A stretch of DNA of 64,000 nucleotides, taken from contig JAFAFA010000046.1 of assembly GCA_023423695.1 (NCBI GenBank), positions 1 to 64,000 on the forward strand. The letters run 5' to 3'. Positions 51,402 to 59,964 of this stretch are shown here, piece after piece. A program made the translations under genes and the position numbers. Source of the stretch: Pseudomonadota bacterium (GTDB lineage Bacteria; Pseudomonadota; Alphaproteobacteria; Azospirillales; Azospirillaceae). Numbering within the stretch: position 1 is the stretch's first letter; every line of letters starts with the position of its first letter. The notes under the pieces were generated by a model that did no database searches, had not been told where the DNA came from, and saw only the letters and a program-made list of their open reading frames with translations.

Positions 51402-52522
51402 CGGGCGGACTCCTCGAGAACCGGTTCTTTTTCATTGCCGCGCAGGCTGCCGACGATGGCCAGCAGCTCATCGACGCGGTGGGCGCAGGTGTGGCGGGCG
51501 CGGATCGTCTCCAGCCCGTTGCGGACCAGCTCGGCGCGCAAGCCCACGTCCCGGTCGACGGCGCGCAGATGGCGGGCCATCTCCTCGCCGTCGCGGGCGA
51601 ACAGGAAGTCGCGGCCGGGGCGGAACAGCCCTTCCGCATCGCTCCACGGTGCGCTGACCAAGGGGATGCCGCATGCCAGCGCCTCGAACACGCGGATGGT
51701 CGGGATGCCCGGCAGCATGTCGACATAGAAGCGGCGCGGCACATGGACGGTGACGCGGTGACGGGCGAAGATCTCCGGCGCCCGCGCGTTCGGCAGCCAG
51801 CCCTTGTAGGCGATGCCGTAACGCTTCAGCGTCGCCAACGCCTCGGCCGGATAGCGCACGCCGTAGATTTCCAGCGGCAGCCCGGCGTCCCTGGCCGGCG
51901 CGAACAGGAAGCGTTCAAGCTCCTCCGTCCGCTCGCCGTCGCCCCAATTGCCGATCCACACCGCGCCTTCACGCGGTCCCTCCTCGGCGGGGGGATGGAA
52001 CAGCCGGATGTCGGCCGCCTCGTGCCAGACGAAGACGCGGCCCTCCCAGCCCCAGCGGCGGTAGACGGCGGCCAGCGTCTCGCCGAAGGCCAGCACGCCG
52101 TCATAGCCGGACAGATCGAAAGCGTTGATCGCCTTCGGGTCGCTGACCGCGCGGTGATGGGTGTCGTGGAACAGCAGGGTGAATCGCCCGCCGCGCCTGC
52201 GCGCTTCGCCAACGGCGGCGACCAGGGCCGGTTCGTTCCATTCATGGACGATCACCAGATCGGCGCCATCGCAGGCGGCTTCCACGTCGAAGCCCTTCGG
52301 CATCACCCGCGACGACAGCTCCGGATAGAGCGTGCGATAGGCGTCGAGCCCGGCCTCGCCATGGTCGGCCAGCAGGTTCTGCAGGCTCCAGGCGCCGTCC
52401 GGTTCCAACACCTGCACGTCATGGCCGCGGGCGATCAGGTCGCGCAGCACCCCGCGCAGGAAATGGGCATTGCCATGATTCCAGCAGGAGGCCAGCGAAT
52501 GGGTGAAATAGACGATCCTCAC
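51398..52522 (-). CDS. CgeB-like glycosyltransferase C
   Basis: 374 residues starting at GTG 52522, which overlaps the upstream stop (GTGA). Same GT-B group: VRIVYFTHSLASCWNHGNAHFLRGVLRDLIARGHDVQVLEPDGAW, an acceptor-side HDTHHRAVSDPKAINAFDLSGYDGVLAFGETLA and donor-side VTVHVPRRFYVDMLPGIPTIRVFEALACGIPLVSAPWSDAEGLFRPGRDFLFA. A longer frame beginning farther upstream would run into the preceding gene and has no family sequence. It is the third of four glycosyltransferases in the arm. Confidence 0.87.
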   Translation of the reverse strand: MRIVYFTHSLASCWNHGNAHFLRGVLRDLIARGHDVQVLEPDGAWSLQNLLADHGEAGLDAYRTLYPELSSRVMPKGFDVEAACDGADLVIVHEWNEPALVAAVGEARRRGGRFTLLFHDTHHRAVSDPKAINAFDLSGYDGVLAFGETLAAVYRRWGWEGRVFVWHEAADIRLFHPPAEEGPREGAVWIGNWGDGERTEELERFLFAPARDAGLPLEIYGVRYPAEALATLKRYGIAYKGWLPNARAPEIFARHRVTVHVPRRFYVDMLPGIPTIRVFEALACGIPLVSAPWSDAEGLFRPGRDFLFARDGEEMARHLRAVDRDVGLRAELVRNGLETIRARHTCAHRVDELLAIVGSLRGNEKEPVLEESAR

Positions 52523-53670
52523 GCGATCACCTCCGAACGCACGGGATGCGTCACCGACCAATAGACGTCGAGCATCCCGGCGGTGAGCCGGTCCATGTCA
52601 TAACGGGCGGAGCGGCGGCGCGCGGCGGTGCCGAGCCGCCGGGCCTCCAGCGGGTCGTCGAGCAGCCGGCGCAGGGTGGCGGCCAGCGCAGCGGCATCAC
52701 CGGGATCGGCGAAGATGGCGGCGCCGTCCCATAACTCACGGAAGCTGGCGATGTCCGACAGCACCAGCGCGCAGCCGGCCTGCGCCGCCTCCAGCACGGT
52801 CAGTCCGAAGGGTTCGTAGAGCGGCAGGGAGGCGAAGACCGGCGCCCGCGCCATCCAGCCGGCGACCGACGCGCCGTCCAGCCGCCCCAGCGCCCGCGCA
52901 TGCTCCAGCCCCACCCGGTGCCCGGTCGGGCTTTCCAGCGGCCCGGCGGCGAACACCGGCACGTCCAGCAGCTTCGCCGCCGCGTCCAGCAATTCGACGT
53001 TCTTGCCCGAATCCCACAGCCGCCCGGCGGTGAAGACGAAGCGCTCCCGCCCCATCGCGGCCCGTCTCGGCCCCGCCTTGCGGGCATAGCGCCCGTTGCG
53101 CACCACCACCGGCGGCGCCACGCCATAGAGCGCCGCCGTTGCCGCGGCGAAGGCAGCGCTCGGCGCCACCAGCACGTCGCAGGCCTGATAGCCGCGGCGC
53201 AGCAGCTCCGTCCGCCAACGGAAATCCTCCGGCATCCCGCCGCTGCGCACCGCCGCCCACCAGCTGGCCATGCAGGAATGGCAGACGCCGACGACCGGCA
53301 TGGTGAAGCCGGCATCGGCGGCCAGCGCCGGACTGTTGAGATGCACCACGTCGGGGCCGAGCCTAGCCGCCAGATCGCCCAGCGCCTCCGCCGTGCGGCG
53401 CACCGCGGCTTCATCGGGAGCGGTCCAGTCCAACGGCAGACCGGTGTCGATCAGCTCCACCCCGTCCACCGCCGCGGCGGCGGCGACCTGATCCGGGTGG
53501 GGCGACGGTCCCAGCACGGCGAGCGTCACCCGCGTCCCCTGCCCCGCCAGTTCGCGGGCCAGATCCAGCGCATAGGTCCACACCCCGCCGACGCTGTCGG
53601 CCGTCATCAGCACATAGGGTGGTTCTGCAGGCGGCGGCTTTTTCTGGGCACCCGTCAGCGGCAGGAGCAT
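52519..53670 (-). CDS. Glycosyltransferase family 4/1-type D
   Basis: 383 residues from ATG 53670 with GGAGG a few bases ahead. GT-B fold of the GT4 kind: YVLMTADSVGGVWTYALDLARELAGQGTRVTLAVLG, DVVHLNSPALAADAGFTMPVVGVCHSCMASWW, FVFTAGRLWDSGKNVELLDAAAKLLDVPVFAAGP and the donor-binding LPLYEPFGLTVLEAAQAGCALVLSDIASFRELW. Its first codons overlap the 3' end of the radical SAM gene by 16 bases. It differs from the three CgeB-like enzymes in family, so it probably adds a different sugar or starts the chain. Confidence 0.9.
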   Translation of the reverse strand: MLLPLTGAQKKPPPAEPPYVLMTADSVGGVWTYALDLARELAGQGTRVTLAVLGPSPHPDQVAAAAAVDGVELIDTGLPLDWTAPDEAAVRRTAEALGDLAARLGPDVVHLNSPALAADAGFTMPVVGVCHSCMASWWAAVRSGGMPEDFRWRTELLRRGYQACDVLVAPSAAFAAATAALYGVAPPVVVRNGRYARKAGPRRAAMGRERFVFTAGRLWDSGKNVELLDAAAKLLDVPVFAAGPLESPTGHRVGLEHARALGRLDGASVAGWMARAPVFASLPLYEPFGLTVLEAAQAGCALVLSDIASFRELWDGAAIFADPGDAAALAATLRRLLDDPLEARRLGTAARRRSARYDMDRLTAGMLDVYWSVTHPVRSEVIA

Positions 53671-54947
53671 GCCGCCTCCAGTTCCGTCAGCGGCAAGGGC
53701 TCGTCCTCCTGGATATCGCTCAGGCGGTCGAACTGGGAAAGGTAATGCTCGTGCGCCCGCTCCCACGCCCGGTCGTCCGGCTCGCCCCACAGGCGGCGAT
53801 AGTCGGGCGAGGCCGGATAGGGGTAGAGCGGCACAGGGTCGTTGGCCCACACCCCGGCGGCCAGCAGCTTCTCCCGCCACGCCTTGACCATGTCGGCATC
53901 GTCGCCGGCCATGGCGATCAGATTGGCCTGGACGAAGGGGACGCTGCGCCGGGCATGGATCAGCCGGTCGGCCAGATCGTCGGTGCTCATCCGGCATTTC
54001 TTGTCGAGCGAGGCGCGCCCCTCCTCGGTCAGGCTTTCCACCCCGGCCTCGATCGACACGCAGCCGGCCGCGCCCAGGAGGTCGAGCATCTCCGGCTTCC
54101 ACAGGTCGATGCGCGTCTGCACGCCGAACTCGATCGGCCGTTCCACCAGCGCTTCCAGCAGGTCGCGCCGTGGCAGGAAGATCTCGTCGATGAAATAGAC
54201 GTAGCGCACGCCGGCGGCGATCAGCCCGTCAATCTCCTCCAGGATGATGGCGGTGTCGCGCCGCCGGTACAGGTCGCGGAAGTCGATCTTGGCGCAGAAG
54301 CTGCAATTGTAGGGGCAGCCGCGCGACGCCTCCACCTCCGCCCCCGGCCCGACCGGCTCGGTGCCATAGCGGTGGTGGTGGTGCGGATGGCGTTGCAGCC
54401 ACTCCACCGGCCAGGACAGCGCCGGCAGGTCGGTGAAGCGCGCGGCATGCGGCCCACCCGTCACCACCAGATCGCCGTCCCGGTGAAAGGCCAGCGACGG
54501 CACCTCGTCCAGCGCCGTGCCGTCCGCCAGTTTGGCGACGATCTCCTCGCACTCCCCGCGCACCACCAGATCGACGCCGAGCTTGCTCAGCGTCGGCGCC
54601 GGGGTGGTGGAGCCATGCGGGCCGACCGCGACGGTGCGCCCGCCGCGCCCGCCCAGCGTTGCCAGGAACTCCTTCGGCACCCGCAGCTCCGGCTGGGCGC
54701 AGCGCCAGAACAGGTAGGTCGGCGCGGTGGTCAGCACGGTCATGTCGGGCGAGAAGGCGGCGACCCGCTCCGCCATCTCCGCGTTCGACAGGCCGTCAAG
54801 CGCGCCGTCCAGCAGCAGCACCCGATGCCCGGCCTGCTCCAGCAGCACTTTGCTGTATCCCAGCTCCAGCGGCAGATGCGCTTCGCGGCATCCGAAATAG
54901 ATGCTGTGGTCGAAGCTCCAGGCCGGGTTGACCAGCGCAACCCTCAT
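53655..54947 (-). CDS. B12-binding-domain radical SAM protein
   Basis: 430 residues from ATG 54947, which overlaps the preceding stop (TGATG). The N-terminal cobalamin-like domain (about 1-150) begins RVALVNPAWSFDHSIYFGCREAHLPLELGYSKVLLEQAGH. The radical SAM barrel carries the CxxxCxxC cluster motif in EASRGCPYNCSFCAKIDFRDLYRRR, followed by YVYFIDEIFLPRRDLLEAL and CVSIEAGVESLTEEGRASLDKKCRM. From memory it resembles the NCBIfam TIGR04295 type found near oligosaccharide genes; I could not check. Likely chemistry is C-methylation or a radical rearrangement of a sugar or cyclitol. The C-terminus has a Cys pair (ACSC). Confidence 0.87.
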   Translation of the reverse strand: MRVALVNPAWSFDHSIYFGCREAHLPLELGYSKVLLEQAGHRVLLLDGALDGLSNAEMAERVAAFSPDMTVLTTAPTYLFWRCAQPELRVPKEFLATLGGRGGRTVAVGPHGSTTPAPTLSKLGVDLVVRGECEEIVAKLADGTALDEVPSLAFHRDGDLVVTGGPHAARFTDLPALSWPVEWLQRHPHHHHRYGTEPVGPGAEVEASRGCPYNCSFCAKIDFRDLYRRRDTAIILEEIDGLIAAGVRYVYFIDEIFLPRRDLLEALVERPIEFGVQTRIDLWKPEMLDLLGAAGCVSIEAGVESLTEEGRASLDKKCRMSTDDLADRLIHARRSVPFVQANLIAMAGDDADMVKAWREKLLAAGVWANDPVPLYPYPASPDYRRLWGEPDDRAWERAHEHYLSQFDRLSDIQEDEPLPLTELEAACSCR

Positions 54948-56026
54948 CAGGCGGCCTCCACCGACTGGGCGGCTTCCGGCACGCCGCTCTTTTCCGCCCG
55001 CAGCCATTCGGCCAGCAGCGCCACGCCGCGCTTCCAGTCGGTCGGCTCGGCCAGCCCCAGCGCCTGACGTGCCGCGCGGGTGTCCGACACGTAATAGCGC
55101 TGGTCGCCGGCCCGCCAGTCGCCGAAGCTGACCTCCACCTTGCGGCCCATCAGATACTCGATATGCGCGATCAGCTGGCGCAGGCTGATGGCGTTGGCCG
55201 CCCCGCCGCCCAGGTTGAAGGCGCGGCCCTTCACCTGCTCAATCCGTTCCCAGGCGGAGACATAGGCCTGCACCGCGTCGGCGGCGAACAGCACGTCGCG
55301 CACCTGCCGGCCGTCGCCGTAGATGGTGATCGGCTCGCCGTTCAGCGCGCGGATCAGGAAATGGGCGACCCAGCCCTGATCCTCCGTCCCCATCTGGCGC
55401 GGGCCATAGATGCAGCTCATCCGCAGCACGGCGGTCGGCAGGTCGAAGCTGCGGGCGTAATCCAGCACATACTGGTCCGCCGCACCCTTGGAGCAGCCAT
55501 AGGGGGTGTGGAAGTCGAGCGGCCGCGCCTCCGACACGCCATGCGCCCGGATAGTCGGGTCCACCGGCGCATAGGCATCGTCCACCAACTCCAACGCCAC
55601 ATCGGCGAGATCGCCATACACCTTGTTGGTGCTGGCGAAGATCACCGGCGTCCGGCGTCCCTGATTCTGGCCGTGGCGGCGCACCGCCTCCAGCAGGGAC
55701 AGGGTGCCGCGGATGTTCACCTCGAAATCGTCGACTGGGTCGACCATGCTGGTGGTCACCGCGACCTGGGCGGCCAGATGGAACACCGCCTTGGCGTCCT
55801 TGGCGGCGGCGGCCAGCGCCTGTTCGTCACGCAGGTCGGCGGTGACGGCGCTGATGCGCGACGGGTGGCGGGCCTGCAGCCAGCGCAGGTTCCGCTCCAC
55901 GCCCGGGCGGCGCAGCGCGTCATAGATCAGCACGTCATGCCCGTCCGACGCCAGCCGGTCGGCAAGGTTCGATCCGATGAAGCCGGCGCCGCCGGTGATC
56001 AGGATCGGGCTCTTGCTGCCGCTCAT
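54947..56026 (-). CDS. NAD-dependent epimerase/dehydratase, CDP-paratose 2-epimerase-like
   Basis: 359 residues from ATG 56026, overlapping the preceding stop by ATGA. Extended SDR: ILITGGAGFIGSNLADRLASDGHDVLIYDALRRPGVERNLRWL, the FASTNKVYGDL block and the catalytic Tyr-x3-Lys in HTPYGCSKGAADQYVLDYARSF. STNKVYGD together with YGCSKGAADQY is the pattern I associate with tyvelose (CDP-paratose 2-) epimerases. DGRQVRDVLFAADAVQAYV and the C-terminal substrate region are complete. It would make a nucleotide-activated sugar for the glycosyltransferases; the precise nucleotide and sugar are inferred only by resemblance. Confidence 0.87.
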   Translation of the reverse strand: MSGSKSPILITGGAGFIGSNLADRLASDGHDVLIYDALRRPGVERNLRWLQARHPSRISAVTADLRDEQALAAAAKDAKAVFHLAAQVAVTTSMVDPVDDFEVNIRGTLSLLEAVRRHGQNQGRRTPVIFASTNKVYGDLADVALELVDDAYAPVDPTIRAHGVSEARPLDFHTPYGCSKGAADQYVLDYARSFDLPTAVLRMSCIYGPRQMGTEDQGWVAHFLIRALNGEPITIYGDGRQVRDVLFAADAVQAYVSAWERIEQVKGRAFNLGGGAANAISLRQLIAHIEYLMGRKVEVSFGDWRAGDQRYYVSDTRAARQALGLAEPTDWKRGVALLAEWLRAEKSGVPEAAQSVEAA

Positions 56027-57135
56027 GCCACCAGACCCCGCTCTTCCAGTTCGCGGCGGGCGTCGGCGACGCGGTCCTGCGCCTCCTGCCGGGCGACCCA
56101 TTCCGCCAGTTCGGCCAGACCTTCGGAGAAATCCTCCCTCCGGTCATAGCCCAGCACGGTGCGCGCCTTGGTCAGGTCGGGGATGTTGTGGCGGATGTCG
56201 CCGGCGCGCGCCTTGCCGGTGATGTCCGGCGTCAGGTCGGCGCGGCCCATCGAGGCAGCCTGCATCAGCGCCACCTCCTCCACCGTGCGCTCCTCGCCGG
56301 AGCCGATGTTGAACACCTCGCCGTTGGCCGCCGGATTGTCCAGCGCCAGCAGGAAGGCGCGGGCGACGTCACGGACATGCACGAAGTCGCGGCGCTGCTG
56401 CCCGTCCTCGAAGATCATCGGGCGCTGGCCGTTGGCGATGCGCGAAGCGAAGATCGCCAGCACGCCGGTGTAGGGGTTCGACAGCGCCTGCCCCGGCCCA
56501 TAGGCGTTCCACAGGCGAAGGGCCGAGCCCTCCATCCCATACTGGGCGGTCAGCGTCAGCGTCAGCCGTTCCTGCACATACTTGCCGATGGCATAGACCG
56601 ACTTCAGCGCCGGGCGCTTGCTTTCCGGCGTGCGGACGGGAACCAGCGGACGGCCCTGCTGGTCGAGCGGGTCCCAGCTGCCGTCGGGGTTGCGGGCGCC
56701 GCGGACGACGTCCTCCATCAGCGTGCCGTCGGCGGTGCGGTACAGGCCCTCGCCATAGATGCTCATGGACGACGCGACGACGACCCGGCGCACCGGCTTG
56801 TCGATCAGGCGCTGGAACAGCACGGCGGTGCCGTAGTCGTTCACCGAGGTGTAGCGGTCGACCGCATACATGCTTTGCCCGACGCCAACTTCCGCGGCGA
56901 GGTGGATCACCGAATCGACGCCTTCCAGCGCACGGGCGACCATCGCCTCGTCCCGCACATCGCCGACCAGCAACTCCACGTCGGCATCCAGTTCGTCGGG
57001 ACGCTGCCGCGTCGGGTGCACCTGTTCGATCAGACTGTCGAGCACCCGGACGCGGTCGCCGCGGGCAAGCAGGGCCTTGGCGACATGGCGGCCGATGAAG
57101 CCGGCTCCGCCAGTGACGAGAACGGTCTCTCCCAC
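56023..57135 (-). CDS. NAD-dependent epimerase/dehydratase (nucleotide-sugar SDR)
   Basis: 370 residues from GTG 57135, with GGAGGG about five bases upstream. Extended SDR: VLVTGGAGFIGRHVAKALLARGDRVRVLDSLIEQVHP, HLAAEVGVGQSMYAVDRYTSVNDYGTAVLFQ, SSMSIYGEG, the active Tyr-x3-Lys in SVYAIGKYVQERL, and LRLWNAYGPGQALSNPYTGVLAIFASRI. It resembles UDP-glucose/galacturonate-type epimerases. First gene of the minus arm, facing the inositol-phosphate synthase gene across 323 bases. The product sugar is unknown. Confidence 0.9.
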   Translation of the reverse strand: MGETVLVTGGAGFIGRHVAKALLARGDRVRVLDSLIEQVHPTRQRPDELDADVELLVGDVRDEAMVARALEGVDSVIHLAAEVGVGQSMYAVDRYTSVNDYGTAVLFQRLIDKPVRRVVVASSMSIYGEGLYRTADGTLMEDVVRGARNPDGSWDPLDQQGRPLVPVRTPESKRPALKSVYAIGKYVQERLTLTLTAQYGMEGSALRLWNAYGPGQALSNPYTGVLAIFASRIANGQRPMIFEDGQQRRDFVHVRDVARAFLLALDNPAANGEVFNIGSGEERTVEEVALMQAASMGRADLTPDITGKARAGDIRHNIPDLTKARTVLGYDRREDFSEGLAELAEWVARQEAQDRVADARRELEERGLVA

Positions 57136-57458
57136 AAGTCCCTCCGAGGAATTTGATACGATTCTTGACGTTGACGTGCGGAAACAAGGGGCAGGGCCTG
57201 CGGACATCGACACCGCGAGCCCCCCGCTCGTCCCCACAAGTTGCCCAGGGCACCCTGTGCGGTTTTATTTCAGGACCGGCTCGCAACTCATTGTCGGAGT
57301 TACGTCGGCCGTACTGTCGACGTTAACACCGGCTTTAAAAATTGCGCACCTCGTCCAAAAGGCTTGCTACCAACGACCGATCTTCCGATGATTCCTTTTA
57401 AAGTCTACAAATATCCGCGCTCCGTGAAATGACGTGCATTTAAGGACGGGAGATCTCC
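57136..57458. promoter_or_regulatory. Divergent promoter region of the inositol/glycan locus
   Basis: 323 bases, noticeably AT-rich from about 57260 to 57440 (for example TTTTAAAGTCTACAAATAT near 57397). It must contain both promoters, since both arms are closed overlapping units. I see no long dyad repeat and cannot assign exact -35/-10 boxes; no gene is visible. Confidence 0.6.
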
Positions 57459-58565
57459 GTGACTGGGAATAAGCTCCGGGTAGCAATCGCTGGCGTCGGA
57501 AATTGTGCATCATCTTTTGTGCAAGGGATATGCTATTATGCAGACGCCAAAGCCAATGAGCCACCCCCGGGGCTTATGACTGTCGATCTCGGCGGTTATC
57601 ACGTTGGAGACATCGAGATTTCTGCGGCCTTCGATGTTGCAGCATCGAAAGTGGGACTGGATGTCGGAGAGGCTATTTTCGCACCTCCTAATAATACTTT
57701 CCGCTTTGCCAAGCCGCCACGCTTCGGAGTGCAGGTGGAGCGTGGCCCGACCCTGGACGGCATCGGCAAATACCTGGCTGGCGACATCGCCGAATCGGAG
57801 CAGCGGCCGGTGAACGTAGCGGAGACCCTGCGCCGCACCGGCACCGACATCCTGGTCTCCTACCTGCCGGTCGGCTCGCAGCAGGCCACCGAATTCTACG
57901 CCGAACAGGCGCTGGAAGCCGGCTGCGCCTTCGTCAACTGCATCCCGGTCTTCATCGCCTCCAACCCCGTCTGGGCGCGGCGCTTCGCCGAACGCGGCCT
58001 GCCGATCATCGGCGACGACATCAAGAGCCAGGTCGGTGCCACCATCGTCCACCGCATGCTGGCCAACCTGTTCCGCGAGCGCGGCGTGCGGCTGGACCGC
58101 ACCTATCAGCTGAATTTCGGCGGCAACACCGACTTCAAGAACATGCTGGAGCGCGAGCGCCTGGAATCGAAGAAGATCTCCAAGACCCAGGCTGTCACCA
58201 GCCAACTCGACGTGCCGCTCGACCCGGACGACGTGCATGTCGGCCCCAGCGACCATGTGCCGTGGCTGACCGACCGCAAATGGGCGCATATCCGGCTGGA
58301 AGGCACCACCTTCGGCGGCGTGCCGCTGAACGTGGAATTGAAGCTGGAGGTGTGGGACAGCCCGAATTCCGCCGGCATCGTCATCGACGCTGTGCGTTGC
58401 GCCAAGCTGGCGCTCGACCGCGGCATCGCCGGCCCGCTGGTCGGCCCGTCCAGCTACTTCATGAAGTCGCCGCCCGAACAGTTCACCGATAATGAAGCGC
58501 GGGAGCGCACGTTGCGCTTCATCGCCGGAGAGCCTCTTGAGACCAAGCCGACCCGCCTGATGTGA
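57459..58565 (+). CDS. ino1: Inositol-3-phosphate synthase
   Basis: 368 residues, the bacterial/actinobacterial-size form of Ino1. NAD-binding IAGVGNCASSFVQGI at the N-terminus; DVLVSYLPVGSQQATEFYAEQALEAGCAFVNCIPVFIAS and PIIGDDIKSQVGATIVHRMLANLFRERGV carry the active-site region, and LNFGGNTDFKNMLERERLESKKISKTQAV holds the catalytic lysines. It converts glucose 6-phosphate to 1D-myo-inositol 3-phosphate with bound NAD. Start GTG 57459 follows GGGAGATCTCC. The first 85 or so codons are much AT-richer than the rest. It begins the plus arm; the phosphatase gene overlaps its end. Confidence 0.94.
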   Translation: MTGNKLRVAIAGVGNCASSFVQGICYYADAKANEPPPGLMTVDLGGYHVGDIEISAAFDVAASKVGLDVGEAIFAPPNNTFRFAKPPRFGVQVERGPTLDGIGKYLAGDIAESEQRPVNVAETLRRTGTDILVSYLPVGSQQATEFYAEQALEAGCAFVNCIPVFIASNPVWARRFAERGLPIIGDDIKSQVGATIVHRMLANLFRERGVRLDRTYQLNFGGNTDFKNMLERERLESKKISKTQAVTSQLDVPLDPDDVHVGPSDHVPWLTDRKWAHIRLEGTTFGGVPLNVELKLEVWDSPNSAGIVIDAVRCAKLALDRGIAGPLVGPSSYFMKSPPEQFTDNEARERTLRFIAGEPLETKPTRLM

Positions 58566-59182
58566 GCGGCGGCATGGAGACCATTTTCATCCTGGTGCGC
58601 CACGGTTCGCATGACCGGCTCGGCTCGGTCCTGTGCGGCCGCATGGCCGGCGTGACGTTGAGCGCCCAGGGCCGGGCGGAGGCCGACTCACTGGCCGACC
58701 GCCTGTCGTCACAGCGCCTGACGGCGGTTCTGTCCAGCCCGCTGGAGCGTGCCGTCGAGACCGCCACCCCCATCGCGGACCGGCAAGGCCTCCCCCTGGC
58801 CATCGAACCGGCACTGAACGAACTCGACCTCGGCGCCTGGAGCGGCAAGCGGTTCGAGGAGCTGCACGGCGACCCCGCCTGGGACCTGTGGAACCGGGCG
58901 CGCAGCCACGGCCGCCCCACTCCCGGCGACTCGCCCGGCGAATCGATGGCGGAGGCGCAGACCCGGATCGCGGCCCTGCTCGACCGCCTGCGCCGCGCCC
59001 ATCCCGGCGGCACGCTGGCGCTGGTCAGCCATGGCGACATCATCAAGGTGGCACTGGCCCACGCCATGGGGCTGCCGCTCGACTTCTACGGACGATTCGA
59101 AATCAGCCCGGCCTCCCGCAGCGTCCTGATCGCCAGCGATTGGGGGCTGAAGGTCCACAGCATCAACGAGGGTGCGGCATGA
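58562..59182 (+). CDS. Histidine phosphatase family protein
   Basis: 206 residues from GTG 58562, overlapping the ino1 stop (GTGA); ATG 58574 is an alternative. The phosphohistidine motif is ILVRHGSHDR, the conserved acid is in NELDLGAWSGKRFEEL, and the second His is in LALVSHGDIIKVALAHAMGLPLDFYG. The broad acid phosphatase / CobC-like branch fits best. Placed straight after inositol-3-phosphate synthase and without an IMPase-type gene nearby, it is a good candidate for the phosphatase that frees myo-inositol; that assignment is inference. Confidence 0.88.
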   Translation: MSGGMETIFILVRHGSHDRLGSVLCGRMAGVTLSAQGRAEADSLADRLSSQRLTAVLSSPLERAVETATPIADRQGLPLAIEPALNELDLGAWSGKRFEELHGDPAWDLWNRARSHGRPTPGDSPGESMAEAQTRIAALLDRLRRAHPGGTLALVSHGDIIKVALAHAMGLPLDFYGRFEISPASRSVLIASDWGLKVHSINEGAA

Positions 59183-59964
59183 CGAGCCTGACGGCCGACC
59201 AGATCCGCGAACGCGTCGCAGAACTCGGCGACTGGTTCCACAACATCGACCTCAACGGCGTGCGCACGGCACCCGACCATTTCCTCAACGACTATCCGAA
59301 CGTGAAGTGGAAGCGCTTCGAGCATGCGGTGCCGAAGGATCTGACCGGACGCACCGTGCTCGACATCGGCTGCAACGGCGGCTTCTATTCGATCGAGATG
59401 AAGCGCCGCGGCGCCGACCGGGTGGTCGCCATCGACTTCGACGACCGCTATCTGGCCCAGGCGAAATTCGCCGCCGAAGTGACCGGCCAGGACATCGAAT
59501 TCCACAAGATGTCGGTCTACGACGTCGCCTCGCTCGGCGAGAGCTTCGACGTCGTGCTGTTCATGGGTGTGCTCTACCACCTGCGCCACCCGCTGCTGGC
59601 GCTGGACCTGATCCACGACCATGTGGCCAAGGATCTGATGATCTTCCAGTCGATGCAGCGCGGTTCGGCCGAGGTGGCGCCGGTGCGCGCCGACTACGAC
59701 TTCTTCGAACAGGATCACTTCGACGATCCCGGCTATCCGAAGCTGCATTTCATCGAACACGAATACGCCCGCGACTGGACCAACTGGTGGGCGCCCAATG
59801 CCGCCTGCGCCGAGGCGATGCTTCGCAGCGCCGGCTTCGCCATCACAGAACATCCGGAACGCGAGGTCTACGTCTGCCGCCGGGTCGACCGCCCGACCGA
59901 GGCCGGGGCCGTCTATCCGGCCCAGCCAAAAGAAGACGCCGTGAAGAAAGGGACCGAGGGATGA
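59179..59964 (+). CDS. CmoB-like SAM-dependent methyltransferase
   Basis: 261 residues from ATG 59179 (ATGA overlap with the phosphatase). Motif I is LTGRTVLDIGCNGGFYSIEMKRRGADRVVAIDFDDRYLAQAKFAAEVTG; FDVVLFMGVLYHLRHPLLALDLI is the post-I region, as in the CmoB (tRNA carboxymethyl-uridine) group. The context, with no other tRNA gene and surrounded by glycan enzymes, argues for a sugar or cyclitol target. From memory it matches the NCBIfam TIGR04290 type, which I recall as co-occurring with the radical SAM family seen here. N-terminal DWFHNIDLNGVRTAPDHFLNDYPNVKWKRFE is diagnostic. Confidence 0.88.
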   Translation: MTSLTADQIRERVAELGDWFHNIDLNGVRTAPDHFLNDYPNVKWKRFEHAVPKDLTGRTVLDIGCNGGFYSIEMKRRGADRVVAIDFDDRYLAQAKFAAEVTGQDIEFHKMSVYDVASLGESFDVVLFMGVLYHLRHPLLALDLIHDHVAKDLMIFQSMQRGSAEVAPVRADYDFFEQDHFDDPGYPKLHFIEHEYARDWTNWWAPNAACAEAMLRSAGFAITEHPEREVYVCRRVDRPTEAGAVYPAQPKEDAVKKGTEG

